64,000 nt of DNA. It comes from JAVJUS01 sp040220455. Its GTDB lineage: Bacteria > Pseudomonadota > Alphaproteobacteria > DSM-16000 > Inquilinaceae. Positions 37,177 to 45,103 of the stretch are shown one piece after another. Location: the NCBI GenBank assembly GCA_040220455.1, contig JAVJUS010000094.1:62001-126000 (forward strand). The letters run 5' to 3'. A program made the translations under genes and the position numbers. Under the pieces are notes generated by a model. That model did no database searches. It saw nothing but the letters and a program-made list of their open reading frames with translations, and was not told the origin of the DNA. Position 1 is the first letter of the stretch. The number at the start of each line of letters is the position of its first letter.

Positions 37177-39645
37177 ATGCCCGAAGGTCCCCTCGTTCGA
37201 ACCGCCGATCGCGCGTCCGATGTCGCCACCGGCGACGCGTCCGCCCTGTCCCTGCCGGTGGAGGGCATGACCTGCGCCGGCTGCGCGCGCCGCGTCGAAA
37301 AGGCGCTGCGCGAGGTTGACGGCGTGGCCGACGTCTCCGTCAACCCGGCGACCGACCGCGCCGATCTTCGTCTCGCCCCCGGGGGCGCGGATCTCCCGCG
37401 CCTGATCGGCGCCGTCGCAGGCGTCGGCTATTCCGTGCCGACCGAGAGCGTGCGCCTGTCCATCGGCGGCATGACCTGCGCGACCTGCGCGGGGCGCGTC
37501 GAGCGTGCACTCACGGCTGTGCCGGGCGTGGTCGAGGCCTCGGTCAATCTGGCCACGGAGACGGCGACCGTTCGGGTCGTCGGCGGCGGCCGGGTCGGCC
37601 GGGCCCCGTTCGTCGAGGCCGTGCGCGAGGGCGGCTACGAGGTCCTGGAGGACGCGGCCGCCACAGGCGCGGAGGCCGGCGAGGCGGCGGCCGACCGGCG
37701 GGAGGCCGCGCGCGACCGGCGCGAGCTGATGGTCCTGGCGGTCTCGGCGCTGCTGACCCTGCCGCTGGTCGGCCAGATGGTCGCCATGGCGGCGGGCCAG
37801 GGGCACTACCTGTCGCCCTGGGCCGAGCTCGCCCTGGCGGCGCCGGTGCAGTTCGTCGTCGGCTGGCGCTTCTATCGCGGCGCCTGGAAGGCGCTGAAGG
37901 CCGGCACCGGCAACATGGACCTGCTGGTCGCCCTCGGTACCTCGGCGGCCTTCGGCTATTCCCTCGCCATGGTGCTGCTGAACGGCGCCGCGGCGGCCGG
38001 CCATCTCTATTTCGAGGCGGCGGCGGTGGTCATCACCCTGGTCGTCGCCGGCAAGGTGCTGGAGGCCCGGGCCAAGCGCGGCACGGCGTCGGCGATCCGC
38101 CAGCTCATGGCGCTGCGCCCCGACCGCGCGCGGGTCGAGCGCGACGGCGAGGAGGTCGAGGTCGCCATCGACTCGGTGGCGCGCGGCGACGTGGTGGTCG
38201 TGCGCCCGGGCGAGCGCCTGCCCGTGGACGGCAGGGTCCTGGAGGGCGAGAGCGAGGTCGACGAGTCCCTGATCACGGGCGAGAGCCTGCCGGTCGCCAA
38301 GGCCGCGGGCGATGCCGTCACCGGTGGTGCGATCAACGGCGCCGGGCGTCTTCGGGTCGAGGCGACGGCTGTCGGGACGGACTCCACCCTGTCGCGCATC
38401 GTCGCGCTGGTCGAGGCGGCCCAGGCCGGCAAGGCGCCGGTCCAGCGGCTGGTCGACCGGATCAGCGCGGTCTTCGTGCCCGTGGTCGTGGCGATCGCCG
38501 TGGCCACCTTCGTCGGCTGGCTCGCCGCCGGCGGTGGTTTCGAGACGGCGCTGGTCGCCGCGGTTTCGGTGCTGGTCATCGCGTGCCCCTGCGCGCTCGG
38601 CCTCGCCACGCCGACGGCGATCGTCGCCGGCACGGGCGTCGCCGCGCGCCATGGCATCCTGGTGCGCGACATCGAGACTCTGGAGCGCGCCCACAAGGTC
38701 GACACCGTGATCTTCGACAAGACCGGAACGCTGACCGAGGGCCGGCCGAGCGTCACCGACGTGGTGGCGCTCGACGACGCCACGGCAGAGTCGGAGATCC
38801 TGCGCCTCGCCGGGGCCGTCCAGCAGGGCAGCGAGCATCCGCTCGCCGAGGCGGTGCGCCAGGCGGCGTCGGATCGCGGCATCGCCCTGCCTAGGGCGGC
38901 GGAGTTCGCCAGCCGGACCGGGCGCGGCGTGATCGCGACCGTCGAGGGCCGGCGCGTCGTCGTCGGCAGCGCCCGTCTGATGGGCGAGGAGGGTGTGGCG
39001 GCCGAGGATTCCGCGGCGGTCCGCGAGTCCCTGGAATCCGAGGGCAAGACGGCGATGATCGTCGCCGCCGACGGCGCGGTGCTGGGCCTTGTCGCGGTCG
39101 CCGACCGGGTGCGCGACGGCGCGGCCGAGGCGATCGCCGCGCTCAAGGCGCGCGGCATCGAGACCGTGATGCTCAGCGGCGATGCCCGGCGCGTCGCCGA
39201 GGCGGTGGGCGCGTCGCTCGGCCTCGACCGGGTGCGCGCCGAGGTCCGGCCCGAGGACAAGGCCGCGGAGGTCGAGCGCCTGCGGGGCGAGGGCCGGGTC
39301 GTCGCCATGGTCGGCGACGGCATCAACGACGCCCCGGCGCTGGCCGCCGCGGATGTCGGCATCGCCATGGGCAGCGGCACCGACATCGCCATGGAGACGG
39401 CGGGCGTCACGCTGATGCGGCCCGACCCGGCGCTGGTCGCCGGCGTCTTCGGCCTGTCGCGCGCCACGCTCGGCAAGATCCGCCAGAACCTGGGCTGGGC
39501 CTTCGGCTACAACGTCGCCGCCCTGCCGCTGGCCGCCGCAGGTCTGTTGAGCCCGGCGATCGCCGGCGCGGCCATGGCCCTGTCGAGCGTCAGCGTCGTG
39601 ACCAACACGCTGACGCTGAAGCGCTGGAAGCCCGGCCGCCGCTGA
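37177..39645 (+). CDS. copA: Copper-exporting P1B-type ATPase CopA
   Basis: CopA pumps Cu(I) out of the cytosol at the cost of ATP. The 822-residue protein has two N-terminal heavy-metal domains with CxxC motifs (Cys33/Cys36 in GMTCAGC and Cys101/Cys104 in GMTCATC). Eight membrane helices contain the CPC motif (Cys470-Pro-Cys472), which is Cu/Ag-type, and the phosphorylated DKTGT is at 514-518. A MVGDGINDAPAL element follows late. The ATG at 37177 is downstream of a CueR-like promoter, and cueR itself follows after 41 bases. Confidence 0.96.
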   Translation: MPEGPLVRTADRASDVATGDASALSLPVEGMTCAGCARRVEKALREVDGVADVSVNPATDRADLRLAPGGADLPRLIGAVAGVGYSVPTESVRLSIGGMTCATCAGRVERALTAVPGVVEASVNLATETATVRVVGGGRVGRAPFVEAVREGGYEVLEDAAATGAEAGEAAADRREAARDRRELMVLAVSALLTLPLVGQMVAMAAGQGHYLSPWAELALAAPVQFVVGWRFYRGAWKALKAGTGNMDLLVALGTSAAFGYSLAMVLLNGAAAAGHLYFEAAAVVITLVVAGKVLEARAKRGTASAIRQLMALRPDRARVERDGEEVEVAIDSVARGDVVVVRPGERLPVDGRVLEGESEVDESLITGESLPVAKAAGDAVTGGAINGAGRLRVEATAVGTDSTLSRIVALVEAAQAGKAPVQRLVDRISAVFVPVVVAIAVATFVGWLAAGGGFETALVAAVSVLVIACPCALGLATPTAIVAGTGVAARHGILVRDIETLERAHKVDTVIFDKTGTLTEGRPSVTDVVALDDATAESEILRLAGAVQQGSEHPLAEAVRQAASDRGIALPRAAEFASRTGRGVIATVEGRRVVVGSARLMGEEGVAAEDSAAVRESLESEGKTAMIVAADGAVLGLVAVADRVRDGAAEAIAALKARGIETVMLSGDARRVAEAVGASLGLDRVRAEVRPEDKAAEVERLRGEGRVVAMVGDGINDAPALAAADVGIAMGSGTDIAMETAGVTLMRPDPALVAGVFGLSRATLGKIRQNLGWAFGYNVAALPLAAAGLLSPAIAGAAMALSSVSVVTNTLTLKRWKPGRR

Positions 39646-39686
39646 GCCGGGTCGATCCCACCGGAATCCATCGGGGAGAGTTGCTG

Positions 39687-40100
39687 ATGAATATCGGCGA
39701 GGCGTCGGCCCGTTCGGGTCTGCCGACCAAGACGATCCGCTACTACGAGGAAATCGGGCTCGTACGGCCCGGGCGGCTGGCCAACGGCTATCGCTCCTAT
39801 GACGAGGCCCAGGTCCGGATGCTGCAATTCGTCCATCGGGCCCGCGATCTCGGGTTCTCGATCGAGGAATGCCGGTCGCTGCTGTCGCTCTATCTCGACC
39901 GCGGGCGGTCGAGCGCCGACGTCAAGGCGATGGCGCTGGCCAAGCTGGCGGAGATCGACCGGCGGATCGACCGGCTCCAGGCCATGCGCCGCACGCTGAC
40001 CCATCTGGCGGAGACCTGCCACGGCGACGAGCGCCCCGACTGCCCGATCCTCGACGATCTGGCAGCCGGGCCGGCGGTTCCCGAGGCGACGGATGCCTGA
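39687..40100 (+). CDS. cueR: Copper-responsive MerR-family activator CueR
   Basis: CueR senses cytosolic Cu(I) and switches on copA by distorting the long promoter spacer. The 137-residue protein has the MerR helix-turn-helix (MNIGEASARSGLPTKTIRYY EE), the dimer coiled coil (about 78-108) and the metal loop CHGDERPDC with Cys111 and Cys119, matching the CxxxxxxxC spacing of CueR. The ATG at 39687 has GGGGAGAG upstream. It lies between copA and a cytochrome c gene, which it overlaps by 8 bases. Confidence 0.93.
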   Translation: MNIGEASARSGLPTKTIRYYEEIGLVRPGRLANGYRSYDEAQVRMLQFVHRARDLGFSIEECRSLLSLYLDRGRSSADVKAMALAKLAEIDRRIDRLQAMRRTLTHLAETCHGDERPDCPILDDLAAGPAVPEATDA

Positions 40101-40554
40101 CCGGCGGTGGGTCGGGGCGGGCGTCCTCGCCGCGGTGCTGGCCATCGCCGCCGCTGGTGGCTGGTGGACGATCGCCGGCCGGGCCGCCCCGGTCCCCGAT
40201 CTCGATGATCCCGATCTGATCGCGCTGGGGGAGACGGTCTACGTCGCCGAATGCGCCGCCTGCCACGGCGCCGGACTCGAGGGCGAGACGCCCGACTGGC
40301 GCGAGCGCAAGGCGAACGGCCGCCTGCCGGCGCCGCCCCATGACGAGACCGGGCATACCTGGCACCACCCGGACCGCCAGCTCTTCGAGCTGACCATGTA
40401 CGGCGTCGAGCCCTTCGCGCCGGACGGCTACGAGAGCGACATGCCGGCCTTCGAGGGGCGTCTGAGCGATCGCGAGATCTGGGCGTCGCTCGCCTTCATC
40501 CGCAGCCGCTGGCCCGAGCGCATCATCCGGGCGCGGGAGGAGCGCGGCGAGTGA
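40093..40554 (+). CDS. Membrane-anchored c-type cytochrome
   Basis: The 153-residue protein has an N-terminal hydrophobic helix (VGAGVLAAVLAIAAAGGWW) that can serve as anchor or signal, then a mono-haem domain with CAACH at 54-58 (Cys54, Cys57, His58) and a likely axial Met117 in SDMPAF. His-rich GHTWHHPDRQ lies between them. Cytochromes of this kind are found beside copper-efflux genes in many Proteobacteria, where an electron-transfer or copper-oxidation partner has been suggested; the exact role is unknown. It overlaps cueR by 8 bases, so it belongs to the copper transcript. Confidence 0.85.
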   Translation: MPDRRWVGAGVLAAVLAIAAAGGWWTIAGRAAPVPDLDDPDLIALGETVYVAECAACHGAGLEGETPDWRERKANGRLPAPPHDETGHTWHHPDRQLFELTMYGVEPFAPDGYESDMPAFEGRLSDREIWASLAFIRSRWPERIIRAREERGE

Positions 40555-40697
40555 CCGCCGGCTCCCCGAGCGATGCCGGGCGCTCTTGCATCGCGCGGCG
40601 TCCCGGTGCAAGACACGGGCGCGAACAGGGACCGGCGGCGGCGCGTGGGCGCGCTGCGGTGTCGGGCGGCGAAGTCGAGCACCGGGACGGACGGCCG

Positions 40698-42158
40698 ATG
40701 GCGAGCGTGATCAAGGGGCAGACCGGCGAGTGGGAGATGGTGATCGGGCTGGAGGTCCATGCCCAGGTCATCTCCGAGGCCAAGCTGTTCTCTGGCGCGG
40801 CGACCCGCTTCGGGGCGGAGCCGAACAGCCAGGTCAGCCTCGTCGACGCGGCCATGCCCGGCATGCTGCCGGTGATCAACGAGTACTGCGTCGAGCAGGC
40901 GGTGCGCACCGGCCTTGGCCTGATGGCGGAGATCAACCGCGTCTCCGTCTTCGACCGCAAGAACTACTTCTACGCCGATCTGCCCCAGGGCTATCAGATC
41001 AGCCAGTACTCCAAGCCGATCGTCGGCAAGGGGGAGATCATCCTGGACCTGCCCGACGGCTCCATGCGCACCGTCGGCATCACTCGCCTGCACCTGGAGC
41101 AGGACGCCGGCAAGTCGTTGCACGACCAGCACCCGACCAAGACCTATATCGACCTCAACCGCAGCGGCGTCGCGCTGATGGAGATCGTCTCCGAGCCGGA
41201 CCTGCGCGGACCCGAGGACGCGGCGGCGTACTTGCGCAAGCTGCGCGCTATCCTGCGCTATCTCGGCACGTGCGACGGCAACATGGAGGAGGGCTCCATG
41301 CGCTGCGACGTCAACATCTCGGTGCGCAAGGTCGGCGACAACACCTTCGGCACGCGCTGCGAGGTCAAGAACGTCAACTCGATCCGCGCGGTCCAGCAGG
41401 CGATCGAGTACGAGGCCGGCCGCCAGGTCGAGCTGGTCGAGGGCGGCGGCTCGGTCGTCCAGGAAACCCGGCTCTGGGACCCCAACCAGGGCATCACCCG
41501 GTCGATGCGGGGCAAGGAGGAGGCGCACGACTACCGCTACTTCCCCGATCCCGACCTCCTGCCGCTGGAGCTCGCGGAGGCGTTCATCGACCGTATCCGG
41601 GCGAGCCTGCCGGAGCTGCCCGACGAGAAGAAGCTGCGCTTCGTCAACCACTACGGCCTGTCGCCGTATGACGCGGGCGTGCTGGTCGCCGAGCGCGCGC
41701 GGGCGGATTTCTACGAGACGGTGGTCGATGGCCGGCGCGACGCGAAGATCTGCGCCAACTGGGTGATCACGGAGCTGTTCGGCGCGCTCAACAAGGGCGG
41801 CCACGACATCGACGCGAGCCCGATCACGGCGGCCCAGCTCGGCGGGCTGATCGACCTGATCGCCGACGACACGATCTCGGGCCGGATCGCCAAGGACGTC
41901 TTCGCGGAGATGTACGACAGCGGCAGCGACGCCGACGCGATCGTCGAGGCGAAGGGCCTCAAGCAGGTCACCGACACCGGCGCGATCGCCGGCGTGATCG
42001 ACGAGGTTCTGGCCGAGCAGGCGGACAAGGTGGCCGAGTACAAGGCCGGCAAGGACAAGCTGTTCGGCTTCTTCGTCGGCCAGGTGATGAAGAAGACCCA
42101 AGGCAAGGCCAACCCGAAGCTGGTCAACGAGGCCCTGGCCGAGAAGCTGAACGGGTAG
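40698..42158 (+). CDS. gatB: Aspartyl/glutamyl-tRNA amidotransferase subunit B
   Basis: GatB carries the kinase step, activating the misacylated Glu or Asp, and binds tRNA. The ATG at 40698 gives 486 residues (MASVIKGQ; an in-frame start at 40551 adds a spurious Arg-rich lead). The cradle domain begins WEMVIGLEVHAQV and includes TRLHLEQDAGK and YIDLNRSGVALMEIVSEPD. The C-terminal YqeY-like tail ends KTQGKANPKLVNEALAEKL. It is full length. It is separated from gatCA by copA-cueR-cytochrome c, whereas relatives usually have gatCAB in a row. Confidence 0.96.
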   Translation: MASVIKGQTGEWEMVIGLEVHAQVISEAKLFSGAATRFGAEPNSQVSLVDAAMPGMLPVINEYCVEQAVRTGLGLMAEINRVSVFDRKNYFYADLPQGYQISQYSKPIVGKGEIILDLPDGSMRTVGITRLHLEQDAGKSLHDQHPTKTYIDLNRSGVALMEIVSEPDLRGPEDAAAYLRKLRAILRYLGTCDGNMEEGSMRCDVNISVRKVGDNTFGTRCEVKNVNSIRAVQQAIEYEAGRQVELVEGGGSVVQETRLWDPNQGITRSMRGKEEAHDYRYFPDPDLLPLELAEAFIDRIRASLPELPDEKKLRFVNHYGLSPYDAGVLVAERARADFYETVVDGRRDAKICANWVITELFGALNKGGHDIDASPITAAQLGGLIDLIADDTISGRIAKDVFAEMYDSGSDADAIVEAKGLKQVTDTGAIAGVIDEVLAEQADKVAEYKAGKDKLFGFFVGQVMKKTQGKANPKLVNEALAEKLNG

Positions 42159-42172
42159 GGGCGGGCGTCCGC

Positions 42173-42189
42173 GCCGCCGATCCGGCGGC
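42173..42189 (+). terminator. GC hairpin after gatB
   Basis: GCCGCC-GATCC-GGCGGC forms a 6-bp stem 14 bases after the gatB stop, in the gap to the convergent small gene. No T-run follows. Weak candidate only. Confidence 0.3.
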
Positions 42190-42231
42190 CCGGCGCGGCG
42201 TCGCCCGGCCTCGACGCCGGACCGCCAGGCG

Positions 42232-42459
42232 TCAGCCGTTCAGCGCGGCGTAGTCGCGCTTGGGCGGCCGCCCGCGGCGTCGGCGCGGCATCATCCCGCC
42301 CAGCCCGGCCTCGCCGGCGGCGTCGGCGCGCAGCTCGTCGAGGCAGCGTTGCAGGATCGCCTGCTCGCGCTTGTCTTCCCGGTCCCAGACATCCATGCAG
42401 CTCAACTTGATCTCGACGAGATCGATGAGCATCGCGCGGCACTGCGGTGACAGACTCAT
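42232..42459 (-). CDS. Small conserved hypothetical protein
   Basis: The ATG at 42459 follows GGAGG and gives 75 residues: MSLSPQCRAMLIDLVEIKLS at the start, a helical middle with two cysteines (CMDVWDREDKREQAIL...RCLDELR), and a basic tail GMMPRRRRGRPPKRDY, whose GRPPK part resembles an AT-hook. I do not recognise a function. Codon use fits the neighbourhood, and proteins of this look recur in related bacteria as far as I remember, so it is likely real. DNA or RNA binding is a guess from the tail. Confidence 0.6.
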   Translation of the reverse strand: MSLSPQCRAMLIDLVEIKLSCMDVWDREDKREQAILQRCLDELRADAAGEAGLGGMMPRRRRGRPPKRDYAALNG

Positions 42460-42818
42460 TGCTCCGGCCCTCCGGCGCGCCCGGCCTCGGTTCGGGCGGC
42501 GCGCCACGACGTCTTCGATGCCGTCGAGCGTCGGCGGGGCACGGTTAAGGCTTTCCTAAGAGCTTCGAAATCCAAGTAACGAATTAGTCGTAGGTTTGCA
42601 ATAATCGGGTATCCCATCGGGTAGTATCGGCACCTATCCTGCCCTTTGCCGAGGCGTCCCTTCGCGGATCGACCTGCCGCGTCTTCGCGCTGGAGACCGG
42701 TCGGCCGCCAGGTCAGCCACGGGGCACCCGGATGATTGACAGGCCGGGGCGCCGGTCGCTATGTGTCCCCCGGTCGCCGCGCCGGACGCCGAGACACCGG
42801 CGAACCGGCCGCGCCCGC
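42460..42818. other. Non-coding gap with an AT-rich patch before tRNA-Ser
   Basis: No gene is supported. Bases 42545-42640 are clearly AT-richer than the rest, with a near-repeat ATCGGGTATCCC / ATCGGGTAGTATC. The tRNA promoter follows at 42736. The AT-rich stretch may be regulatory or a scar of an inserted element. Confidence 0.4.
42736..42765 (+). promoter_or_regulatory. Probable promoter of tRNA-Ser
   Basis: A perfect TTGACA at 42736-42741 is followed after 18 bases by TATGTG at 42760-42765. The 5' end of the tRNA is 53 bases further on. Confidence 0.6.
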
Positions 42819-42910
42819 GGAGAGATGGCCGAGCGGTCGAAGGCGCTCCCCTGCTAAGGGAGTAAGGGGCTAACACCCCTTCGAGGGTTCGAATCCCTCT
42901 CTCTCCGCCA
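42819..42910 (+). tRNA. tRNA-Ser (anticodon GCU)
   Basis: Acceptor arms GGAGAGA and TCTCTCC pair, followed by discriminator G and an encoded CCA. The anticodon stem CTCCC/GGGAG closes on a loop with GCT. A long variable arm (AAGGGGCTAACACCCCTT) marks a class II tRNA, and the T arm GAGGGTTCGAATCCCTC is canonical. It reads AGC and AGT codons. A run ATTTTTCC follows the CCA and could help termination. Confidence 0.97.
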
Positions 42911-42961
42911 ATTTTTCCTGAAACGAGGGGCCGCCCCGAGGCGGCGTGGATTCGTCGGCCT

Positions 42962-43462
42962 TCAGGCGGCGAGGCCCAGATCGTCCAGCACCGTGAGCGC
43001 GCGCTCGATATTTCCGTCGGTCGCCTTGATCGTCTTGCGCTGGCGCAGTTCCTCGCGCCAGTCAGCGACACGCTCCTTCTCGCGCAGCCAGTGGATCGTG
43101 GCGGCGAGTTCGAGCACGACCGAGGGCTGGTCCTTCATGCGTTGGACGAGCGCGCGTGCCTGCTCGACGGTCATTCCGTCGAAATCGCCTGCCTGCGGGG
43201 CAGCCGATCGGAAGATGCTGTATGGGTTGCTGTCGCTGCGGCGGCCCTGGTCCTCCCGCACCCGATCCTTGACGACGGCATGGTCCAGCGCGTCGGCCAG
43301 GTCCCGGCTGAACGGGCCATAGTGGTGATAGCTGAACCAGATCCCGCTATGCATACCCGCCTCTTCGAGCAGGTAGGCGATCTTGTGGAAGCGCACACGG
43401 CCGACGATCTCGCCGTCCGCGGCCGCCATCATGAGGTCGATGACCTCGTCCTCCACCGTCAT
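42962..43462 (-). CDS. Panacea-like (DUF4065/SocA-related) domain protein
   Basis: The ATG at 43462 is preceded by GGGAGGG and opens 166 residues. The N-terminal half, GRVRFHKIAYLLEEAGMHSG followed by IWFSYHHYGPFSRDLADAL, has the K-x-x-Y/YLL...YGPxS pattern of the Panacea / DUF4065 fold, used as antitoxin domain in many toxin-antitoxin pairs and in SocA. The C-terminal half is helical, with a tryptophan-containing IHWLREKERV. No toxin gene is apparent on either side. Composition is nearer 57-60 % GC, below the neighbours, and it sits next to the 3' end of tRNA-Ser, a common integration site. Function is unproven. Confidence 0.65.
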   Translation of the reverse strand: MTVEDEVIDLMMAAADGEIVGRVRFHKIAYLLEEAGMHSGIWFSYHHYGPFSRDLADALDHAVVKDRVREDQGRRSDSNPYSIFRSAAPQAGDFDGMTVEQARALVQRMKDQPSVVLELAATIHWLREKERVADWREELRQRKTIKATDGNIERALTVLDDLGLAA

Positions 43463-43721
43463 CAGTCCCTCCCGTCCAGGATGCGGCGCGATGGACCCGC
43501 CCGAGCCGCTCCGACACTCCGATTGGGTCGCGGCGAGCCGCAGGCGACCGACACTGGCAGGACCGATCGGGAGCAGCCCAACGGATGCATCCTGGCGCGA
43601 TTCGTCGACTTCGATCAGCCCCTGAATCGGATCACGATCCCGACCGGTGCGGTGCGATGCGTGCCGCTCCGGGCCCGAGTGCCGATATCGGCTCAGCCGG
43701 GAAGTCCAGGTCGGGGGATGC
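43463..43721. other. Gap with no supported gene
   Basis: These 259 bases between the Panacea-like gene and the first PAS_5-like gene hold no open frame with a start site and family match. Composition is slightly lower in GC than average. No promoter pair or strong hairpin was found by eye. Confidence 0.3.
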
Positions 43722-44282
43722 TTACACCACCTGGCACGCCGGCTCGCGTGGGCCGGTGGTGTCGGGGCGTTGCGCGGTGGTGAAGGACAGGACGCCGATC
43801 AGCATGTCGATCCGGCGGCCGTCGCGGGCCAGCGGCGCGATCGCGACCTCGAAGCGAGCCTGACGGCCGGATTCCGGAACACCGTAGCGCCAGGGCATGC
43901 GCTCCAGCCCGGTGCAGGTCACGGGTCGGCGGTGGCCGAGCGCCAGACCGGTCGCCCGGACGAGGCCGCGGCGCAGCGTCTCCGCCGCGCAGTCGTCGAG
44001 CGCCTTGCCGGTCGGGTCGCTGCCCAGGAAGCCGACCACGCCGGTGCCGGCGAGCCGCCAGACGACGGGTCCCTGGGGCAACTCGCCCGGGCCGACGGGG
44101 GCGCCCTTGACCTCCAGGATGAAGAGGTTGGGCAGGATCTCCTTGAGCCGCTCCGGCTCGATGTCCGCGCGCGCCGGCAGCCCGCCGTCGAGCGTGCGCC
44201 GGCGCAGATACTTGATCCGCCAATAGGCCAGCAGGCGCAGCAGCGGCATCGCGGTCTCGGTCGGGCGGGTCTCAACGGTCAC
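43722..44282 (-). CDS. PAS_5-family protein (alphaproteobacterial PAS-like), paralogue 1
   Basis: I placed the start at GTG 44282, eight bases after AAAGG, giving 186 residues; ATG 44330 and ATG 44249 are alternatives. The sequence LAYWRIKYLRRRTLDGGLPA followed by RADIEPERLKEILPNLFILE, then VVWRLAGTGVVGFLGSDPTG and KALDDC, is typical of the PAS_5 (PF07310-like) family of small alphaproteobacterial proteins. Their ligand and partner are unknown. A second copy with the same layout is encoded 390 bases upstream on the same strand. Confidence 0.75.
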   Translation of the reverse strand: MTVETRPTETAMPLLRLLAYWRIKYLRRRTLDGGLPARADIEPERLKEILPNLFILEVKGAPVGPGELPQGPVVWRLAGTGVVGFLGSDPTGKALDDCAAETLRRGLVRATGLALGHRRPVTCTGLERMPWRYGVPESGRQARFEVAIAPLARDGRRIDMLIGVLSFTTAQRPDTTGPREPACQVV

Positions 44283-44330
44283 GGACAACGCCTTTCGCCT
44301 CTCGGCAGGGGAAACGGATCGCTTCGCCAT

Positions 44331-44382
44331 CGCGCGTCCGGAGGGGAAAGCGCCGCCGCCGACGACGGCCTCCGGACGCGCG
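44331..44382. repeat. Inverted repeat with 14-bp perfect arms
   Basis: CGCGCGTCCGGAGG at 44331-44344 pairs perfectly with CCTCCGGACGCGCG at 44369-44382 around a 24-base loop. It lies 49 bases upstream of the GTG start of the first PAS_5-like gene, so it would be in the leader or operator region of its transcript. Confidence 0.6.
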
Positions 44383-44613
44383 ACGACAACCGTAGCGCAG
44401 GGCCGGCGGCTTGGCGCGGGCACAAACAGCCGAGACCGGCCGGTCTTTCGACACGGGCGCGCTATGCGGAAGGGCACTGCCCCTCGTCGTCGCGGTCCGT
44501 CGGCCATAGTCCGGAAGATCGCCCGCGCCGATCCTTGGAGAGGCCGGCCGACGCGGACGGCACATCGGGCCGGCGCATTCAGCACAGCCGGGGAATACCG
44601 GCGCGACACGGCG

Positions 44614-44623
44614 CCCCCCCCCC
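44614..44623. repeat. C10 homopolymer tract
   Basis: Ten consecutive C lie in the gap between the two PAS_5-like genes (G10 on the transcribed sense strand of both). It is outside both coding regions as I draw them. Confidence 0.6.
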
Positions 44624-44674
44624 GCGCGACCGTCATGCAGCCCCACGCAGGCCCCGCGCGGCCGGCAAGGCGGT

Positions 44675-45103
44675 CTACCAGGCGACGGCGACCAGCGCGG
44701 CGTCGATGGCGCCGCCGGCTCCCGCGAGCGGCAGGAGCAGTGCGCGTACGTCCGTACCTCCGACCGTACGTCCGTCCGCCAACCCGACAGGTACGCCGTC
44801 CTCGGCGATCATCGCGAAGGCGGTTTCGGTCCCGGGACCCAGCAGATCCTCCAGCGCGCGGCCGGACGGATCGCCGCCCAGGCGCTCCTTGATGCCGGTT
44901 CCGGCCCAGGCGAGGCGGACACTGCCGTCGGGATCCCGCTCCGCCATCGCCAGAAGGGGCAGGTACCGCATGAGCTCGGCCGGGGAGAGACCGTCGCGCC
45001 CCGGCGGCCGGTCCGTGGCGGGGCGCCGCGCCTCCCACAGCGCGATCAGCGCGGCGAACAGGGGCGTGGCCGCACGGGCCTCCTTCAGCGACATCAAGGC
45101 CAT
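44675..45103 (-). CDS. PAS_5-family protein, paralogue 2 (shorter)
   Basis: The ATG at 45103 follows AAGGGAG at a workable distance; TTG 45112 is also in frame. The 142-residue protein aligns by eye with its neighbour: LIALWEARRPATDRPPGRDG, LSPAELMRYLPLLAMAERDP, VRLAWAGTGIKERLGGDPSG, RALEDLLG. It lacks the longer C-terminal part of paralogue 1. Tandem duplication followed by divergence is the simplest reading. Function unknown. Divergent from the M23 peptidase gene, 362 bases away. Confidence 0.65.
   Translation of the reverse strand: MALMSLKEARAATPLFAALIALWEARRPATDRPPGRDGLSPAELMRYLPLLAMAERDPDGSVRLAWAGTGIKERLGGDPSGRALEDLLGPGTETAFAMIAEDGVPVGLADGRTVGGTDVRALLLPLAGAGGAIDAALVAVAW

Larger units (their letters stand above)
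44283..44674. other. Gap between the two PAS_5-like genes
   Basis: The 392-base gap holds a long-armed inverted repeat (44331-44382) and a C10 tract (44614-44623). The frame of the downstream PAS gene stays open through it, but without conserved sequence, so I do not read it as coding. Confidence 0.4.

Noticed and set aside
42634..43071. Minus-strand protein of 145 codons across tRNA-Ser
   Set aside because: It contains GERGIRTLEG...PYSLSRGAP, the well-known false protein made by translating the antisense of tRNA-Ser(GCU).
44614..44675. Fusion of the two PAS_5-like genes by slippage at the C10 tract
   Set aside because: The tract lies after the stop codon of the upstream gene, so a slip there cannot join the two frames.
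44283..45038. A long N-terminal extension of the first PAS_5-like protein
   Set aside because: The frame is open, but the sequence is Arg/Gly-rich, unconserved and overlaps the second PAS gene in another frame, as expected for shadow frames at this GC.
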